DNA of 64,000 bases from Acetatifactor muris. Its GTDB lineage: Bacteria; Bacillota; Clostridia; Lachnospirales; Lachnospiraceae. Made by a program: the position numbers and the translations under genes. This document shows, in pieces, positions 18,554-26,831 of the stretch; the stretch's first letter is position 1, and the number at the start of each line of letters is the position of its first letter. The stretch is taken from contig NZ_JANJZD010000004.1 in NCBI RefSeq assembly GCF_024623325.1, positions 124,001 through 188,000 on the forward strand, written 5' to 3'. The notes below the pieces were generated by a model, which ran no database searches, had not been told where the DNA came from, and saw only the letters and a list, made by a program, of their open reading frames with translations.

Positions 18554-19408
18554 ATGTCCATTATCTTAGATCATGTCAGCTATGTATATGGGGAAGGTAC
18601 GCCGCTGGAAGTGAGAGCTCTGGATGATGTCAGCCTTCAGATTCCCGACGGACAGTTCGTGGGAGTCATCGGTCATACAGGTTCCGGCAAATCCACGCTG
18701 GTCCAGCATATGAATGGTCTGCTGCAGGCCACTTCCGGTCATATCTATTTTAACGGTGAGGATATATATGACAGAAGTTATAATCTGAAAAATCTGCGCA
18801 GTAAAGTGGGGCTGGTATTTCAGTACCCTGAACATCAGCTGTTCGAGATAGATGTATTCAGTGATGTGTGCTTCGGACCGAAGAATCTGGGCCTTGGGAA
18901 AAAGGAAACGGAGCTCAGAGCATTTGAGGCACTGCGCAGTGTGGGACTTCCGGAAGAACTGTATTATCAGTCTCCCTTTGAGATTTCCGGCGGTCAGAAG
19001 AGAAGAGCTGCCATTGCCGGCGTGCTGGCCATGGAGCCTGAGATTCTGATTCTGGATGAACCCACCGCGGGACTGGACCCGAAAGGACGGAAGGAAATTC
19101 TGGACCAGATCAGAAAGCTTCAGACGGGTACGGGAATAACGATTCTGCTGGTGTCCCACAGCATGGAAGATGTGGCGGAATATGTGGACAGAATCATTGT
19201 CATGAATAAGGGAAAAGTTATGTATGACGATGCGCCGAAAAAAGTTTTCGCCCGCTATCGGGAACTGGAAGAGGTGGGACTGGCGGCGCCTCAGGTGACC
19301 TATATTCTCCATGAGCTGAAGGACAGAGGATTTCACGTGAATACAGAAGCGACTACTGTCGGAGAAGCCGCGGAAACCATATACAGGGCAATCATGACAG
19401 AAGACTGA
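18554..19408 (+). CDS. ecfA2: ECF transporter ATPase EcfA2
   Basis: Second ATPase of the ECF module. The 284-residue product has Walker A GHTGSGKST, Q-loop FQYPEHQLFEIDVFSDVCFG, signature ISGGQKRRAAIAG and Walker B ILILDEPTAGLDP. The RRAAIAG form of the signature distinguishes the EcfA2 half of the heterodimer from EcfA1. It lies between ecfA1 and ecfT in a tight operon. Confidence 0.96.
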   Translation: MSIILDHVSYVYGEGTPLEVRALDDVSLQIPDGQFVGVIGHTGSGKSTLVQHMNGLLQATSGHIYFNGEDIYDRSYNLKNLRSKVGLVFQYPEHQLFEIDVFSDVCFGPKNLGLGKKETELRAFEALRSVGLPEELYYQSPFEISGGQKRRAAIAGVLAMEPEILILDEPTAGLDPKGRKEILDQIRKLQTGTGITILLVSHSMEDVAEYVDRIIVMNKGKVMYDDAPKKVFARYRELEEVGLAAPQVTYILHELKDRGFHVNTEATTVGEAAETIYRAIMTED

Positions 19409-19422
19409 TAGCAGGGGGCAAT

Positions 19423-20238
19423 ATGCTGAGAGACATTACATTGGGACAATATTATCAGACGGAATCGGTAATCCATAAGCTTGACCCCAGAGTGAAGCTG
19501 GGAGGAACGCTGCTGTATATCATTTCACTTTTTTTGTTCGGCTCTTATCTGGGGTACGTGATTGCCGCAGCGTTTCTGGCAATTGTGATCCGGCTTTCCC
19601 ATGTGCCTTTTAAATTCATGGTAAAGGGGATGCGGGCCATTTTCTTCCTGCTGTTGATTACGGTGGGATTCAATCTGTTTCTGACACCGGGCAGGGAGCT
19701 GGTGTCCTTCTGGAAGCTGACCATCACTGCGGAGGGCGTCCGGATGGCTGTGACCATGGCTGTGCGTCTGACACTGCTGATTATCGGCTCTTCCGTCATG
19801 ACTCTGACCACCACGCCCAACAATCTGACAGACGGCATGGAGAAAATGATGAAGCCGCTGAAAGTATTTCGCGTGCCTGTCCACGAGGTGGCCATGATTA
19901 TGTCCATCGCGCTTCGATTCATCCCGATTCTGATGGAGGAGACAGACAAGATTATGAAGGCGCAGATTGCCAGAGGGGCGGATTTTGACAGCGGGAATCT
20001 GATTCAGCGCGCGAAAGCGCTGGTGCCGCTGCTGGTGCCGCTGTTTATCTCCGCATTCCGCAGGGCCAATGATCTGGCCATGGCTATGGAAGCCAGGTGC
20101 TATCGGGGCGGAGAGGGAAGAACAAAGATGAAACCGCTGATATATGGGAAAAGAGACAGGGTGGCATATCTGTGTATCTGTGTCTATCTGATTTCAGGCG
20201 TGGTGCTGAGCAGATTGATTGAAGTGACGGGTATCTGA
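19423..20238 (+). CDS. ecfT: ECF transporter transmembrane subunit EcfT
   Basis: EcfT is the membrane scaffold linking EcfA1A2 to substrate-specific S subunits. The 271-residue protein starts with the typical GQYYQTESVIHKLDPRVKL, has about 5-6 hydrophobic segments, and carries the coupling-helix motifs AQIARGADFDSG and MEARCYRGGEGRT near residues 183-230. It completes the ecfA1-ecfA2-ecfT operon, with truA downstream as in many Firmicutes. Confidence 0.95.
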   Translation: MLRDITLGQYYQTESVIHKLDPRVKLGGTLLYIISLFLFGSYLGYVIAAAFLAIVIRLSHVPFKFMVKGMRAIFFLLLITVGFNLFLTPGRELVSFWKLTITAEGVRMAVTMAVRLTLLIIGSSVMTLTTTPNNLTDGMEKMMKPLKVFRVPVHEVAMIMSIALRFIPILMEETDKIMKAQIARGADFDSGNLIQRAKALVPLLVPLFISAFRRANDLAMAMEARCYRGGEGRTKMKPLIYGKRDRVAYLCICVYLISGVVLSRLIEVTGI

Positions 20239-20353
20239 AATCATTGCAGGTAATTATGGGGGGCCTGCAGATGCGGAACTATAATTGAGGAGAAAATATT
20301 GCCTTTCCCGGGGAGATGCGTTGTCAAAGGGGAGAGGCTTATACGGAGACGAT

Positions 20354-21139
20354 ATGGATATTCATACAAACATGGAAAAGGAAGCTGTCCCTGCTATGAA
20401 GAAACGTATCCGTATGACGGTTGCGTATGACGGAACGAATTATCATGGATGGCAGCAACAGAATAACGGAATTACGATTGAGGAAGAGTTGAACAGGCAT
20501 TTGAGTGAGCTTCTGGAAGAACCCATTCAGGTGATTGGCGGAAGCCGCACGGACGCCGGTGTACATGCCATGGGAAATGTGGCTGTGTTTGACACCCGGA
20601 GCCGTATGCCGGCCCGGAAGGTTTCCTACGCGCTGAACCAGAAGCTGCCGAAGGATATCCGTGTGCAGAAATCGGAGGAGGTTCCCGCAGACTGGCATCC
20701 CAGACACTGCGAGAGCCGTAAAACCTATGAGTACAGAATTTACAGAGCAGAATTTCCCATGCCGGTAAAACGTCTGTATTCCTATTTTACCTATCATGCG
20801 CTGGATGTCAGAAGAATGAGAGAGGCGGCAGCCTATCTGGAAGGAGAGCATGACTTTAAGAGCTTTTGTCAGACAGGAGCGCAGGTGGAGAGTACAGTCC
20901 GGACAATCTACAGTCTCTGGGTGGAAGAGCAGGGGGCGGATCTGGTGATTCGTGTGTGCGGGAACGGATTCCTGTATAATATGGTGAGGATTATCGCGGG
21001 GACTCTGATTGAGGTGGGACAGGGGAAGCGGGAACCCGAGTCCATGCCGGAGATTCTGGCTGCAGGGAAGCGCAGTGCGGCCGGACCAACCGCGCCGGCC
21101 CATGGCCTGATGCTGATCAAGTATGAATGGCTGGACTGA
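20354..21139 (+). CDS. truA: tRNA pseudouridine synthase A
   Basis: Converts U38-U40 of the tRNA anticodon stem to pseudouridine. The catalytic motif GGSRTDAGVHA holds the nucleophilic Asp; AYDGTNYHGWQQQ and FLYNMVRIIAGTLIEVGQG are further signatures. ATG 20354 has GGAG 5 nt upstream and gives 261 residues; ATG 20396 (MKKRIRMTVAYDG, 247 residues) begins at the conserved core but has a poorly spaced site. The gene follows ecfT. Upstream (20270-20282) is GATGCGGAACTAT, also seen in repeat family 3. Confidence 0.94.
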   Translation: MDIHTNMEKEAVPAMKKRIRMTVAYDGTNYHGWQQQNNGITIEEELNRHLSELLEEPIQVIGGSRTDAGVHAMGNVAVFDTRSRMPARKVSYALNQKLPKDIRVQKSEEVPADWHPRHCESRKTYEYRIYRAEFPMPVKRLYSYFTYHALDVRRMREAAAYLEGEHDFKSFCQTGAQVESTVRTIYSLWVEEQGADLVIRVCGNGFLYNMVRIIAGTLIEVGQGKREPESMPEILAAGKRSAAGPTAPAHGLMLIKYEWLD

Positions 21140-21167
21140 TTTTTCCCATATTTTCCGGAAAAAGTCA

Positions 21168-21196
21168 TTGACATACAGGAAACCCTATAGTAGAAT
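21168..21196 (+). promoter_or_regulatory. Promoter of rplM-rpsI
   Basis: TTGACA (21168-21173), a 17-bp spacer and TAGAAT (21191-21196) form a near-consensus sigma-A promoter. Transcription would start near 21203, giving a leader of about 175 nt before rplM. Confidence 0.8.
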
Positions 21197-21202
21197 ATAC
21201 AA

Positions 21203-21377
21203 GTGTGACAAAGTTTCGAAATGCCCTGCCAAAGCCCCGGCGGAGCATTTGAAATAGAGAAAAGCGTTTCGGGGAAAGCATGGGAAGCAGCCGGACATCT
21301 GCCGAACATGATGGAGACGGAACCGGAATGAGTCTGCTGAAACTGACTCGAGGAAAATGCAATACGGAGGGAACATA
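21203..21377 (+). promoter_or_regulatory. Long structured leader of rplM (candidate L13 leader)
   Basis: Between the promoter and rplM lie about 175 bases with an inverted pairing, GTTTCGAAATGC with GCATTTGAAA, around a GC-rich centre (about 21210-21255), and the CGGAGGG site at the end. Leaders bound by L13 are known upstream of rplM-rpsI in Firmicutes. Whether this one matches that family needs a covariance-model search; position and length support it. Confidence 0.45.
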
Positions 21378-21806
21378 ATGAAAACATTTATGGCTAGTCC
21401 AGCTACAATCGATAGAAAATGGTATGTAGTAGACGCTGCGGGTATGACTTTGGGTCGCCTGGCCTCAGAGGTTGCGAAGATTTTAAGGGGAAAGAATAAG
21501 CCCATCTTCACTCCTCACCTTGATATGGGAGATTATGTAATTGTAATTAATGCGGAAAAGATCAACGTGACAGGCAAAAAGCTTGATCAGAAGGTATATT
21601 ATCATCATTCCGGTTATGTGGGCGGACTGAAGGAAGTCACCCTGAAGGAAAAGATGAGCAAGAAGCCCGAGCAGGTAATCGAGCTTGCGGTTAAGGGAAT
21701 GCTTCCCAAAGGACCTTTAGGAAGGCAGATGTACAAGAAGCTGTATGTATATGCAGGACCTGAGCATAAGCATGAGGCTCAGAAGCCTGAAGTACTGACA
21801 TTCTAA
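21378..21806 (+). CDS. rplM: 50S ribosomal protein L13
   Basis: L13 is an early 50S assembly protein. ATG 21378 ([20 protein letters not shown]) follows CGGAGGG. The 142-residue product shows [51 protein letters not shown] and [20 protein letters not shown]. It is paired with rpsI in its own operon, as is universal in Firmicutes. Confidence 0.98.
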   Translation: MKTFMASPATIDRKWYVVDAAGMTLGRLASEVAKILRGKNKPIFTPHLDMGDYVIVINAEKINVTGKKLDQKVYYHHSGYVGGLKEVTLKEKMSKKPEQVIELAVKGMLPKGPLGRQMYKKLYVYAGPEHKHEAQKPEVLTF

Positions 21807-21829
21807 AGGATAGGAGGATAAAAGAAATC

Positions 21830-22225
21830 ATGGCTAAGTCTGAAAGATATTATGGCACAGGCAGAAGAAAGAAATCCATCGCAAGAGTGTATCTGACACC
21901 CGGAAAAGGCGATGTTGTAATTAATAAGAGAAGTATGGACGAGTATTTCGGTCTGGAGACCCTGAAGGTTATTGTTCGCCAGCCTTTTGCGGCTACCGGA
22001 ACCACAGATAAATTCGATGTGCTGGTAAACGTGCGCGGCGGCGGTTATACAGGCCAGGCGGGTGCGATCAGACACGGAATTGCAAGAGCGCTGCTTCAGG
22101 CAGATGCGGAATACAGACCCGTTCTGAAGAAGGAAGGATTCCTGACCAGAGACCCTCGTATGAAGGAGAGAAAGAAGTACGGCTTGAAGGCTGCAAGACG
22201 TGCACCGCAGTTCAGCAAGCGATAA
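21830..22225 (+). CDS. rpsI: 30S ribosomal protein S9
   Basis: S9 reaches the P-site tRNA with its C-terminal tail. The 131-residue protein has [58 protein letters not shown] and the conserved terminal QFSKR. It starts 23 bases after rplM and is followed by an intrinsic terminator. Confidence 0.98.
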   Translation: MAKSERYYGTGRRKKSIARVYLTPGKGDVVINKRSMDEYFGLETLKVIVRQPFAATGTTDKFDVLVNVRGGGYTGQAGAIRHGIARALLQADAEYRPVLKKEGFLTRDPRMKERKKYGLKAARRAPQFSKR

Positions 22226-22256
22226 GCGGCATAATTATACAGATGCAAGAATATGG

Positions 22257-22285
22257 ACTCCGCAGGTTATCCTGCGGAGTTTTTA
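22257..22285 (+). terminator. Terminator after rpsI
   Basis: ACTCCGCAGG (22257-22266) pairs perfectly with CCTGCGGAGT (22271-22280) around a 4-nt loop, followed by TTTTATCTT. Confidence 0.92.
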
Positions 22286-22287
22286 TC

Positions 22288-22316
22288 TTAACTTTTCAGG
22301 TGATTAGGGGTATAAT
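22288..22316 (+). promoter_or_regulatory. Promoter of the zeta-like toxin pair
   Basis: TTAACT (22288-22293), 17 bp and TATAAT (22311-22316) lie directly after the rpsI terminator and 36 bp before the small upstream gene. The perfect -10 makes this plausible; the -35 is weaker. Confidence 0.6.
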
Positions 22317-22351
22317 AAATTTGATGTAATATGAACTATGGAGGTGCTGTT

Positions 22352-22531
22352 ATGTGTGATGTTAAAAAGTATGAAAAAATCTATGAAGATATACAAAAGC
22401 TGCAGCCGGAAGACACTTTACAGCTTGTATTGGAGGCTGAAACAGAAGAACAAAGAAATTTTTATGAAATGGTTGGTGATTTTCTCCTGCAAAAGAAGCA
22501 AAGACAGGTAATCGAAAGGAATCTTTTTTAG
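22352..22531 (+). CDS. Small protein upstream of zeta-like toxin (possible antitoxin)
   Basis: A 59-residue acidic protein starting at ATG 22352 (MCDVKKYEKIYEDIQKLQPE), with GGAGG 7 nt upstream. It is predicted mostly helical, with QLVLEAETEEQRNFYEMVGD in the middle and a basic end. It shares one base with the next gene (TAGTG), so translation is coupled. A small gene before a zeta-type kinase suggests an antitoxin, but I cannot assign it to a known antitoxin family. The region is visibly more AT-rich than its neighbours. Confidence 0.7.
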   Translation: MCDVKKYEKIYEDIQKLQPEDTLQLVLEAETEEQRNFYEMVGDFLLQKKQRQVIERNLF

Positions 22532-23097
22532 TGAAAAAATATATTTTGATAGCAGGAGTTAATGGGGCAGGTAAATCAACATTGTATCAGTCATTGCAAA
22601 GTCTGCATGATATACCGAGAGTGAATACAGATGAAATATTGAGAGAATTTGGCGATTGGAGAAATATGACTGACATTATGACTGCGGGAAAAATGGCGGT
22701 AAAGAAGATAAATAGTTTTTTTGATGAAGGTATTACTTTTAATCAAGAGACAACATTGTGTGGAAAATCAATTTTAAATAATATTGCAGAGGCTAAAGAA
22801 AGAGATTATTTTATTGAATTACATTATATAGGTGTTGAGAGTGTAAACATTGCCAAGGAAAGGGTAGCTATGCGTGTAAAAAGAGGTGGTCATGGTATTT
22901 CCGAAAAGGATATTGAGAGAAGATATATTGACACATTTAGAAATTTGAAATTTGTTTTACCGGAATGTAATTTGGCGGCATTTTATGATAATACAATAGA
23001 ATTTCGCAGATTTGCCATTTATAAAAATGGAAAGTTGGTAAGAGTCTCACATGAGATACCGCTGTGGTATGAGAAATTTATAGAGACTGTAAAATAG
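22531..23097 (+). CDS. Zeta-toxin-like P-loop kinase
   Basis: A 188-residue protein starting at GTG that overlaps the preceding stop. It has Walker A GVNGAGKST (residues 9-17), the motif RVNTDEILREFGDW with a candidate catalytic Asp, and a later basic segment MRVKRGGHGISEKDIERRY. This fits the zeta toxin/COG4185 kinase group; zeta toxins phosphorylate UDP-N-acetylglucosamine and block wall synthesis, though not all relatives are toxic. AT-rich composition and stand-alone placement between housekeeping genes suggest horizontal gain. Confidence 0.82.
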   Translation: MKKYILIAGVNGAGKSTLYQSLQSLHDIPRVNTDEILREFGDWRNMTDIMTAGKMAVKKINSFFDEGITFNQETTLCGKSILNNIAEAKERDYFIELHYIGVESVNIAKERVAMRVKRGGHGISEKDIERRYIDTFRNLKFVLPECNLAAFYDNTIEFRRFAIYKNGKLVRVSHEIPLWYEKFIETVK

Positions 23098-23318
23098 AGA
23101 GCGGTAATTTGTATGATAAAATGCCATTAGACATTACAAAATAGTATGGGTAAGTGACAGGTAACTAACAAATGTCTTGAAAATGTCGGAAAATAAGGGT
23201 TTGAAACTATGCAAGAGATAGGCAGTCCTTTGTGGACAGGAAAGATATGGAAGACCCACAGACAGTTTTTGTTTTGGTTTTTTGCATGACAAAGAAGAAA
23301 TATGCAGGAGGTATACAG

Positions 23319-23840
23319 ATGAAAATAGAAAAAATCATAACCAGGCGCCTGGTTTTACGCGGGTTTACCAGGGAAGATGCAGGATTCGCAATCAGCATCT
23401 GGAATGACCCGGAAATGGGAGAATACCTTGCGGATCCGGCTCTGGATGAAGGGGAGATTGATCCTGAATACCGGAGGGAAATAGAGTGTCTGGGGGAAGA
23501 TGAAGAGTGCTGCTATCTGATTGCGGAAGACAGGCAGACCGGCGAGAGAACAGGTACCTGCAGCTTTATGCCATCCGAAGACGGAAAGGTATACGATATC
23601 GCTTACTGTGTACATAAGAGCCGCTGGAGACAGGGATACGTCACAGAAATGATTCAGGGGATGGTGGAATACGCCAGGGGCCGGGGAGCGGAAAAGATAA
23701 CGGTCACTGTGGACAAGAGGAATACAGCCTCCAATGGGGTGTTGAAGAAACTTGGGTTCGGAATTGCCTCTGACGGGAAATATATGAAACGGGGAACCAA
23801 TCAGGAATGCGCGGATTATAAGTATGAACTGTTGTTGTAA
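23319..23840 (+). CDS. GNAT family N-acetyltransferase
   Basis: A 173-residue GCN5-type acetyltransferase, probably of the RimJ/RimL-like group: MKIEKIITRRLVLRGFTREDA start, YDIAYCVHKSRWRQGYVTEM with the acetyl-CoA loop, and the late VDKRNTASNGVLKKLGFGI. Start 23319 is set by AGGAGG 7 nt upstream; an upstream in-frame ATG lacks a site. The substrate is unknown. The 221 bases before it contain no convincing gene or promoter. Confidence 0.9.
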   Translation: MKIEKIITRRLVLRGFTREDAGFAISIWNDPEMGEYLADPALDEGEIDPEYRREIECLGEDEECCYLIAEDRQTGERTGTCSFMPSEDGKVYDIAYCVHKSRWRQGYVTEMIQGMVEYARGRGAEKITVTVDKRNTASNGVLKKLGFGIASDGKYMKRGTNQECADYKYELLL

Positions 23841-23858
23841 GACGGGGAAGTGACAGAT

Positions 23859-23905
23859 ATGCAAAAAGCAGGGAACCTCACGTGCGGTTTTCCTGCTTTT
23901 TGCAT
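23859..23905. terminator. Bidirectional terminator, GNAT / 74-aa gene
   Basis: ATGCAAAAAGCAGGG (from 23859) pairs with TCCTGCTTTTTGCAT (ending 23905), with further pairing toward an 8-nt loop. The A-rich/T-rich arms give U-tracts in either direction, and TTATTTTTT follows on the + side. It lies between convergent genes. Confidence 0.8.
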
Positions 23906-23909
23906 CGGG

Positions 23910-24134
23910 TTATTTTTTCAGGAATCCCTTTAAGGCATCTACGGAGTCTGAGACCTTATCTGCCGTCAGTTTGGCTTTTACGCCCTGAACCACCTGATCG
24001 ATGATATCATCCGGTAAATCCACCCCCAAAACGCTCTCCAGGGCCTTGACAGGTTCCCTGCGGAACTGTTCCTGAAGCCCTTTATCCCTGGTGATTTTAT
24101 CCACCGCTTTCGTAATCTGTTCTTTTACATCCAT
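23910..24134 (-). CDS. Small acidic/basic helical protein of unknown function
   Basis: A 74-residue protein (MDVKEQITKAVDKITRDKGL); the start is chosen because GAGGG lies 6 nt upstream. It reads LQEQFRREPVKALESVLGVD then LPDDIIDQVVQGVKAKL and a Lys-rich end. The pattern of a short segment, then LGVDLPDD resembles leader regions of nitrile-hydratase/Nif11-type precursor peptides, but no maturase is nearby. It is upstream of a TlpA-like thioredoxin on the other side of holA order: both are leftward. Function not known. Confidence 0.7.
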   Translation of the reverse strand: MDVKEQITKAVDKITRDKGLQEQFRREPVKALESVLGVDLPDDIIDQVVQGVKAKLTADKVSDSVDALKGFLKK

Positions 24135-24223
24135 TGTTTTTCCCTCACTTTCTTTTTTCAATGTGTGATGCCTTAATGTATCTGAGATATGACGATTACA
24201 GGACAATTGTCATACATGGCCTG

Positions 24224-24832
24224 TCACTGCGAAAGATCTTCCAGAAGGCTGTCAATGAGTTCCTTCCAGTCCTCTTTTTCCCTGGCGCCTACCACAGTAT
24301 CCAGAATGTTCCCTTCCTCATCCAGGAAAAAAGTAGTGGGAACAGCCGCCACATCTGTCAGGAGCGCGTTAAAGAGGGACTCGTTGAGATACAGATGGGG
24401 GTAAGCCGCACCGGTCTGCTCAATCAGACTTTTCGCTTTTGTCGTCTGCTTTTCTTCTGCCCCTTCCTGAACATTACTGATAATACCGATGATCTGGAAA
24501 TCTGATTTATCGTATTCTCCGGCCAGCTGGCCCAGCTCGGGCATTTCCCTCAGACAGGGCTGACAGTAAGTAGCCCACACATTAATCATGGTAAGCCTGG
24601 ATTCGGAGAAGATGTCGGAGGAAACGGTATTGCCCTCCGTGTCCTGAGCTTCGAAGACTGTCATATCCTTTACAGACTCCGATGAGGCAAGTTCGGACTC
24701 TCCGGATGCAATGGTTTCAGGAGAGCCGGCGGAGGGGACAGATTCTTTTTCAGATGTCTGTCCTGCGCAGCCTCCCAGGAGTACAATTGTCAGAATTCCT
24801 GTAACCAGGTATGCTTTAAAGTCAGCTTTCAT
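24224..24832 (-). CDS. TlpA/ResA-like thioredoxin lipoprotein
   Basis: A 202-residue exported thiol-disulfide protein. MKADFKAYLVTGILTIVLLG leads into a GC-A lipobox (LLGGC), then an acidic Ser/Glu-rich linker, then a thioredoxin fold with the redox motif CQPC in WATYCQPCLREMPELGQL and the cis-Pro segment AAVPTTFFLDEEGNI. Such proteins reduce extracytoplasmic disulfides or supply cytochrome maturation. It lies 8 bp after holA in the same direction. Start 24832 is chosen for the signal peptide. Confidence 0.9.
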   Translation of the reverse strand: MKADFKAYLVTGILTIVLLGGCAGQTSEKESVPSAGSPETIASGESELASSESVKDMTVFEAQDTEGNTVSSDIFSESRLTMINVWATYCQPCLREMPELGQLAGEYDKSDFQIIGIISNVQEGAEEKQTTKAKSLIEQTGAAYPHLYLNESLFNALLTDVAAVPTTFFLDEEGNILDTVVGAREKEDWKELIDSLLEDLSQ

Positions 24833-24839
24833 AAATTTA

Positions 24840-25829
24840 TCATTCCTTTCCTGACTGCAGTACGGAGAGAATGAGAATCTCCACACTCATAATATCATTC
24901 ATTTTCCCTGTTTTGACGGATTCTTCCGCCTCCACACATTTTACCACAGCATTGCGGAGCTGGGAAGTCTTAAAATGTGCTGCCTGACTTAAATATTTTC
25001 CCGCGATAAAAGGGGCTACACCGATTTTGGAACCGATGGTGCGGTTATCATATCCTTTTTTCTTCAATTCCTTTGTCTGCAGCAGCATATTGCATTGCCT
25101 TGCGATGAGGAACAGAATGCGCATGGGCGGTTCCTTCAGGGCAAGCAGCTCATAATACAAATCCAGAGCCTGCTTCTGCCGGCCGGAGGAGATGGCGCTG
25201 ATCATGTCGAAGATATGATTGGTGATTCGGGTGGTACAGACGGCTTCCACGTCCTCAGAGGTGACCATATCTCTGTCCATGCAGTAACAGATCAGCTTCT
25301 CCAGCTCCATCTGTATATTCTCCATATCGGTGCCGGTTCTGGACAGAATCAGCTGTACCGTATTCTCGGTGATTCGTTTGCCTTCCCGGGCAAGAATTCC
25401 GGCAATCCAGCGTTTCAGCGTGTTCTCGTCCTGTACGGTGAACTCAGATGCATACCCTTTTGTCTGTACTGTCTTATATAGTTTGCTTCTTTTATCCACT
25501 TCGTTTTCCAGGAAGATGAAGAAAGTGGTTTCACTGGGAGAAGCCAGATATTCTGCCATTTTTTCTCCGCCGGATTTGAAGAGGCCGCTACCGGTGATGA
25601 AGATGACCCGGCGGTCGCCGAAGAAAGGAAGGGTTTCGGCCAAATCGATGATTTCACCTACAGAGATATCCTTTCCTTCAAAAGAATGGATATTCATGGT
25701 GTCACAGCCTTCGCACAGAGCCTTGCGGAGCTTTTCGCGGTACTGTCTGCGCAGATAGCGCTCTTCTCCGTAAAGCAGGTAGACCTGACGGAATTTATTT
25801 TGCCTGATATCCTCGTTAATCTGCTTCAT
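24840..25829 (-). CDS. holA: DNA polymerase III subunit delta
   Basis: Delta is the wrench of the clamp loader that opens the beta sliding clamp. The 329-residue product has the typical N-terminal VYLLYGEERYLRRQYREKL, the FFGDRRVIFITGSGLFKSGG strand of domain I and the C-terminal MRILFLIARQCNMLLQTKEL helical collar. A good AAAGGAG site precedes the ATG. It is first in a leftward unit with the thioredoxin lipoprotein. Confidence 0.94.
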   Translation of the reverse strand: MKQINEDIRQNKFRQVYLLYGEERYLRRQYREKLRKALCEGCDTMNIHSFEGKDISVGEIIDLAETLPFFGDRRVIFITGSGLFKSGGEKMAEYLASPSETTFFIFLENEVDKRSKLYKTVQTKGYASEFTVQDENTLKRWIAGILAREGKRITENTVQLILSRTGTDMENIQMELEKLICYCMDRDMVTSEDVEAVCTTRITNHIFDMISAISSGRQKQALDLYYELLALKEPPMRILFLIARQCNMLLQTKELKKKGYDNRTIGSKIGVAPFIAGKYLSQAAHFKTSQLRNAVVKCVEAEESVKTGKMNDIMSVEILILSVLQSGKE

Positions 25830-26196
25830 TTTGATTCTCCTTTCGTCTCTATTGTGCCTTTTGCCGGAAGGGATGTCAAGTGCTTTTCAGATGGAAGCAG
25901 ATGAGGGACAGAGCTGCCATTAAGAAAAAAGAAAAATCATAGAATTTTTTGGAGAAATTTGACAATATACGCAGAACCGGCACGTCCTGTGGAATTTATT
26001 AGTATCTTCAGACGAAAATCGCGATGGTTTGGAGTTGCTGTTTCAAACACTTCTCTTTTATAATGGAAAAGGACGAATTTAGACAATTTGTGTGACAATT
26101 CAGCCAAATACATGGAAGCGCGGATTCGGGTGCCGGCTTTTTATGGCTGAAAATGAAAAAAAGCAGGGCGGAAAGTTCTGCGAGGAGGTAGGTTTG
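25830..26196 (+). other. Divergent regulatory region holA / Spo0A-like gene
   Basis: This 367-base gap separates divergent genes. The clearest element is TTGCTG (26035-26040), 18 bp, TATAAT (26059-26064), reading toward the Spo0A-like gene. An in-frame upstream extension of that gene (26092-26196) is open, but lacks a ribosome binding site and family similarity. GAGGAGGT at 26183-26190 marks the real start. Confidence 0.55.
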
Positions 26197-26718
26197 ATGG
26201 AGCAACTGAATATTACGGCGACAAAGGATAATGAGAGAATATACAAAATCCTGGGAGATCTGATGAACGGAGATAAAGAATTCCAGATTATGATTACGGT
26301 ACCTTCGGGGAAAACCGGGAATCAGCACGGACCTGTACAGGAAATACCGAAACCGGCGGTACGGCGTGATCTGGAACAGGATGTGACGGACATGATACAT
26401 GAAATCGGTGTACCTGCACATATCAAAGGGTATCAGTATCTGAGAGAAGCGATTATGATGTCCGTGGAAGATCCGGGAATGATCAGCTCAATTACCAAGA
26501 TTCTGTATCCTACCATAGCCAAACGTTTTCAGACCACACCAAGTCGTGTGGAGCGTGCAATCCGCCATGCCATTGAGGTGGCGTGGAGCAGAGGGAGAAT
26601 GGAAACGTTGGATGCGCTGTTCGGATATACCATTGATACCGGCAAGGGTAAACCTACCAACTCGGAATTTATTGCACTGATTGCCGACAGAATACGTCTT
26701 TCATATCGTGTGCAGTAA
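26197..26718 (+). CDS. Spo0A-type DNA-binding protein lacking a receiver domain
   Basis: A 173-residue protein starting at 26197 after GAGGAGGT. Residues about 62-173 match the Spo0A effector domain closely: [38 protein letters not shown] and [17 protein letters not shown], including the recognition-helix region. The N-terminal ~60 residues ([20 protein letters not shown]...) show no Asp-box receiver motif, so phosphorelay control is not expected. It probably binds 0A-like boxes. It is a paralogue or variant of the sporulation master regulator, not a complete Spo0A. Confidence 0.88.
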   Translation: MEQLNITATKDNERIYKILGDLMNGDKEFQIMITVPSGKTGNQHGPVQEIPKPAVRRDLEQDVTDMIHEIGVPAHIKGYQYLREAIMMSVEDPGMISSITKILYPTIAKRFQTTPSRVERAIRHAIEVAWSRGRMETLDALFGYTIDTGKGKPTNSEFIALIADRIRLSYRVQ

Positions 26719-26760
26719 AGGGGAAAGGGCCGGTTTTGGGAAAAAAAGGTAAAGAAATGC

Positions 26761-26789
26761 TTTCCACTGAACCAATCTTGTTGTATAAT
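26761..26789 (+). promoter_or_regulatory. Promoter of glgA
   Basis: TTTCCA (26761-26766), 17 bp and TATAAT (26784-26789) lie 43 bp before the glgA start. The perfect -10 supports it; the -35 is poor. Confidence 0.55.
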
Positions 26790-26831
26790 AAAAAATGTAC
26801 CCGTATTGATTAGTGCTCAGTGGAGGTTCCA

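Noticed and set aside
25959..25987. TTGACA at 25959 as promoter for the Spo0A-like gene
   Set aside because: No acceptable -10 at 16-18 bp; the pair at 26035/26059 is better.
26092..26196. N-terminal extension of the Spo0A-like protein
   Set aside because: The frame is open, but there is no ribosome binding site at 26092 and the extra residues show no receiver motif, while GAGGAGGT marks 26197.
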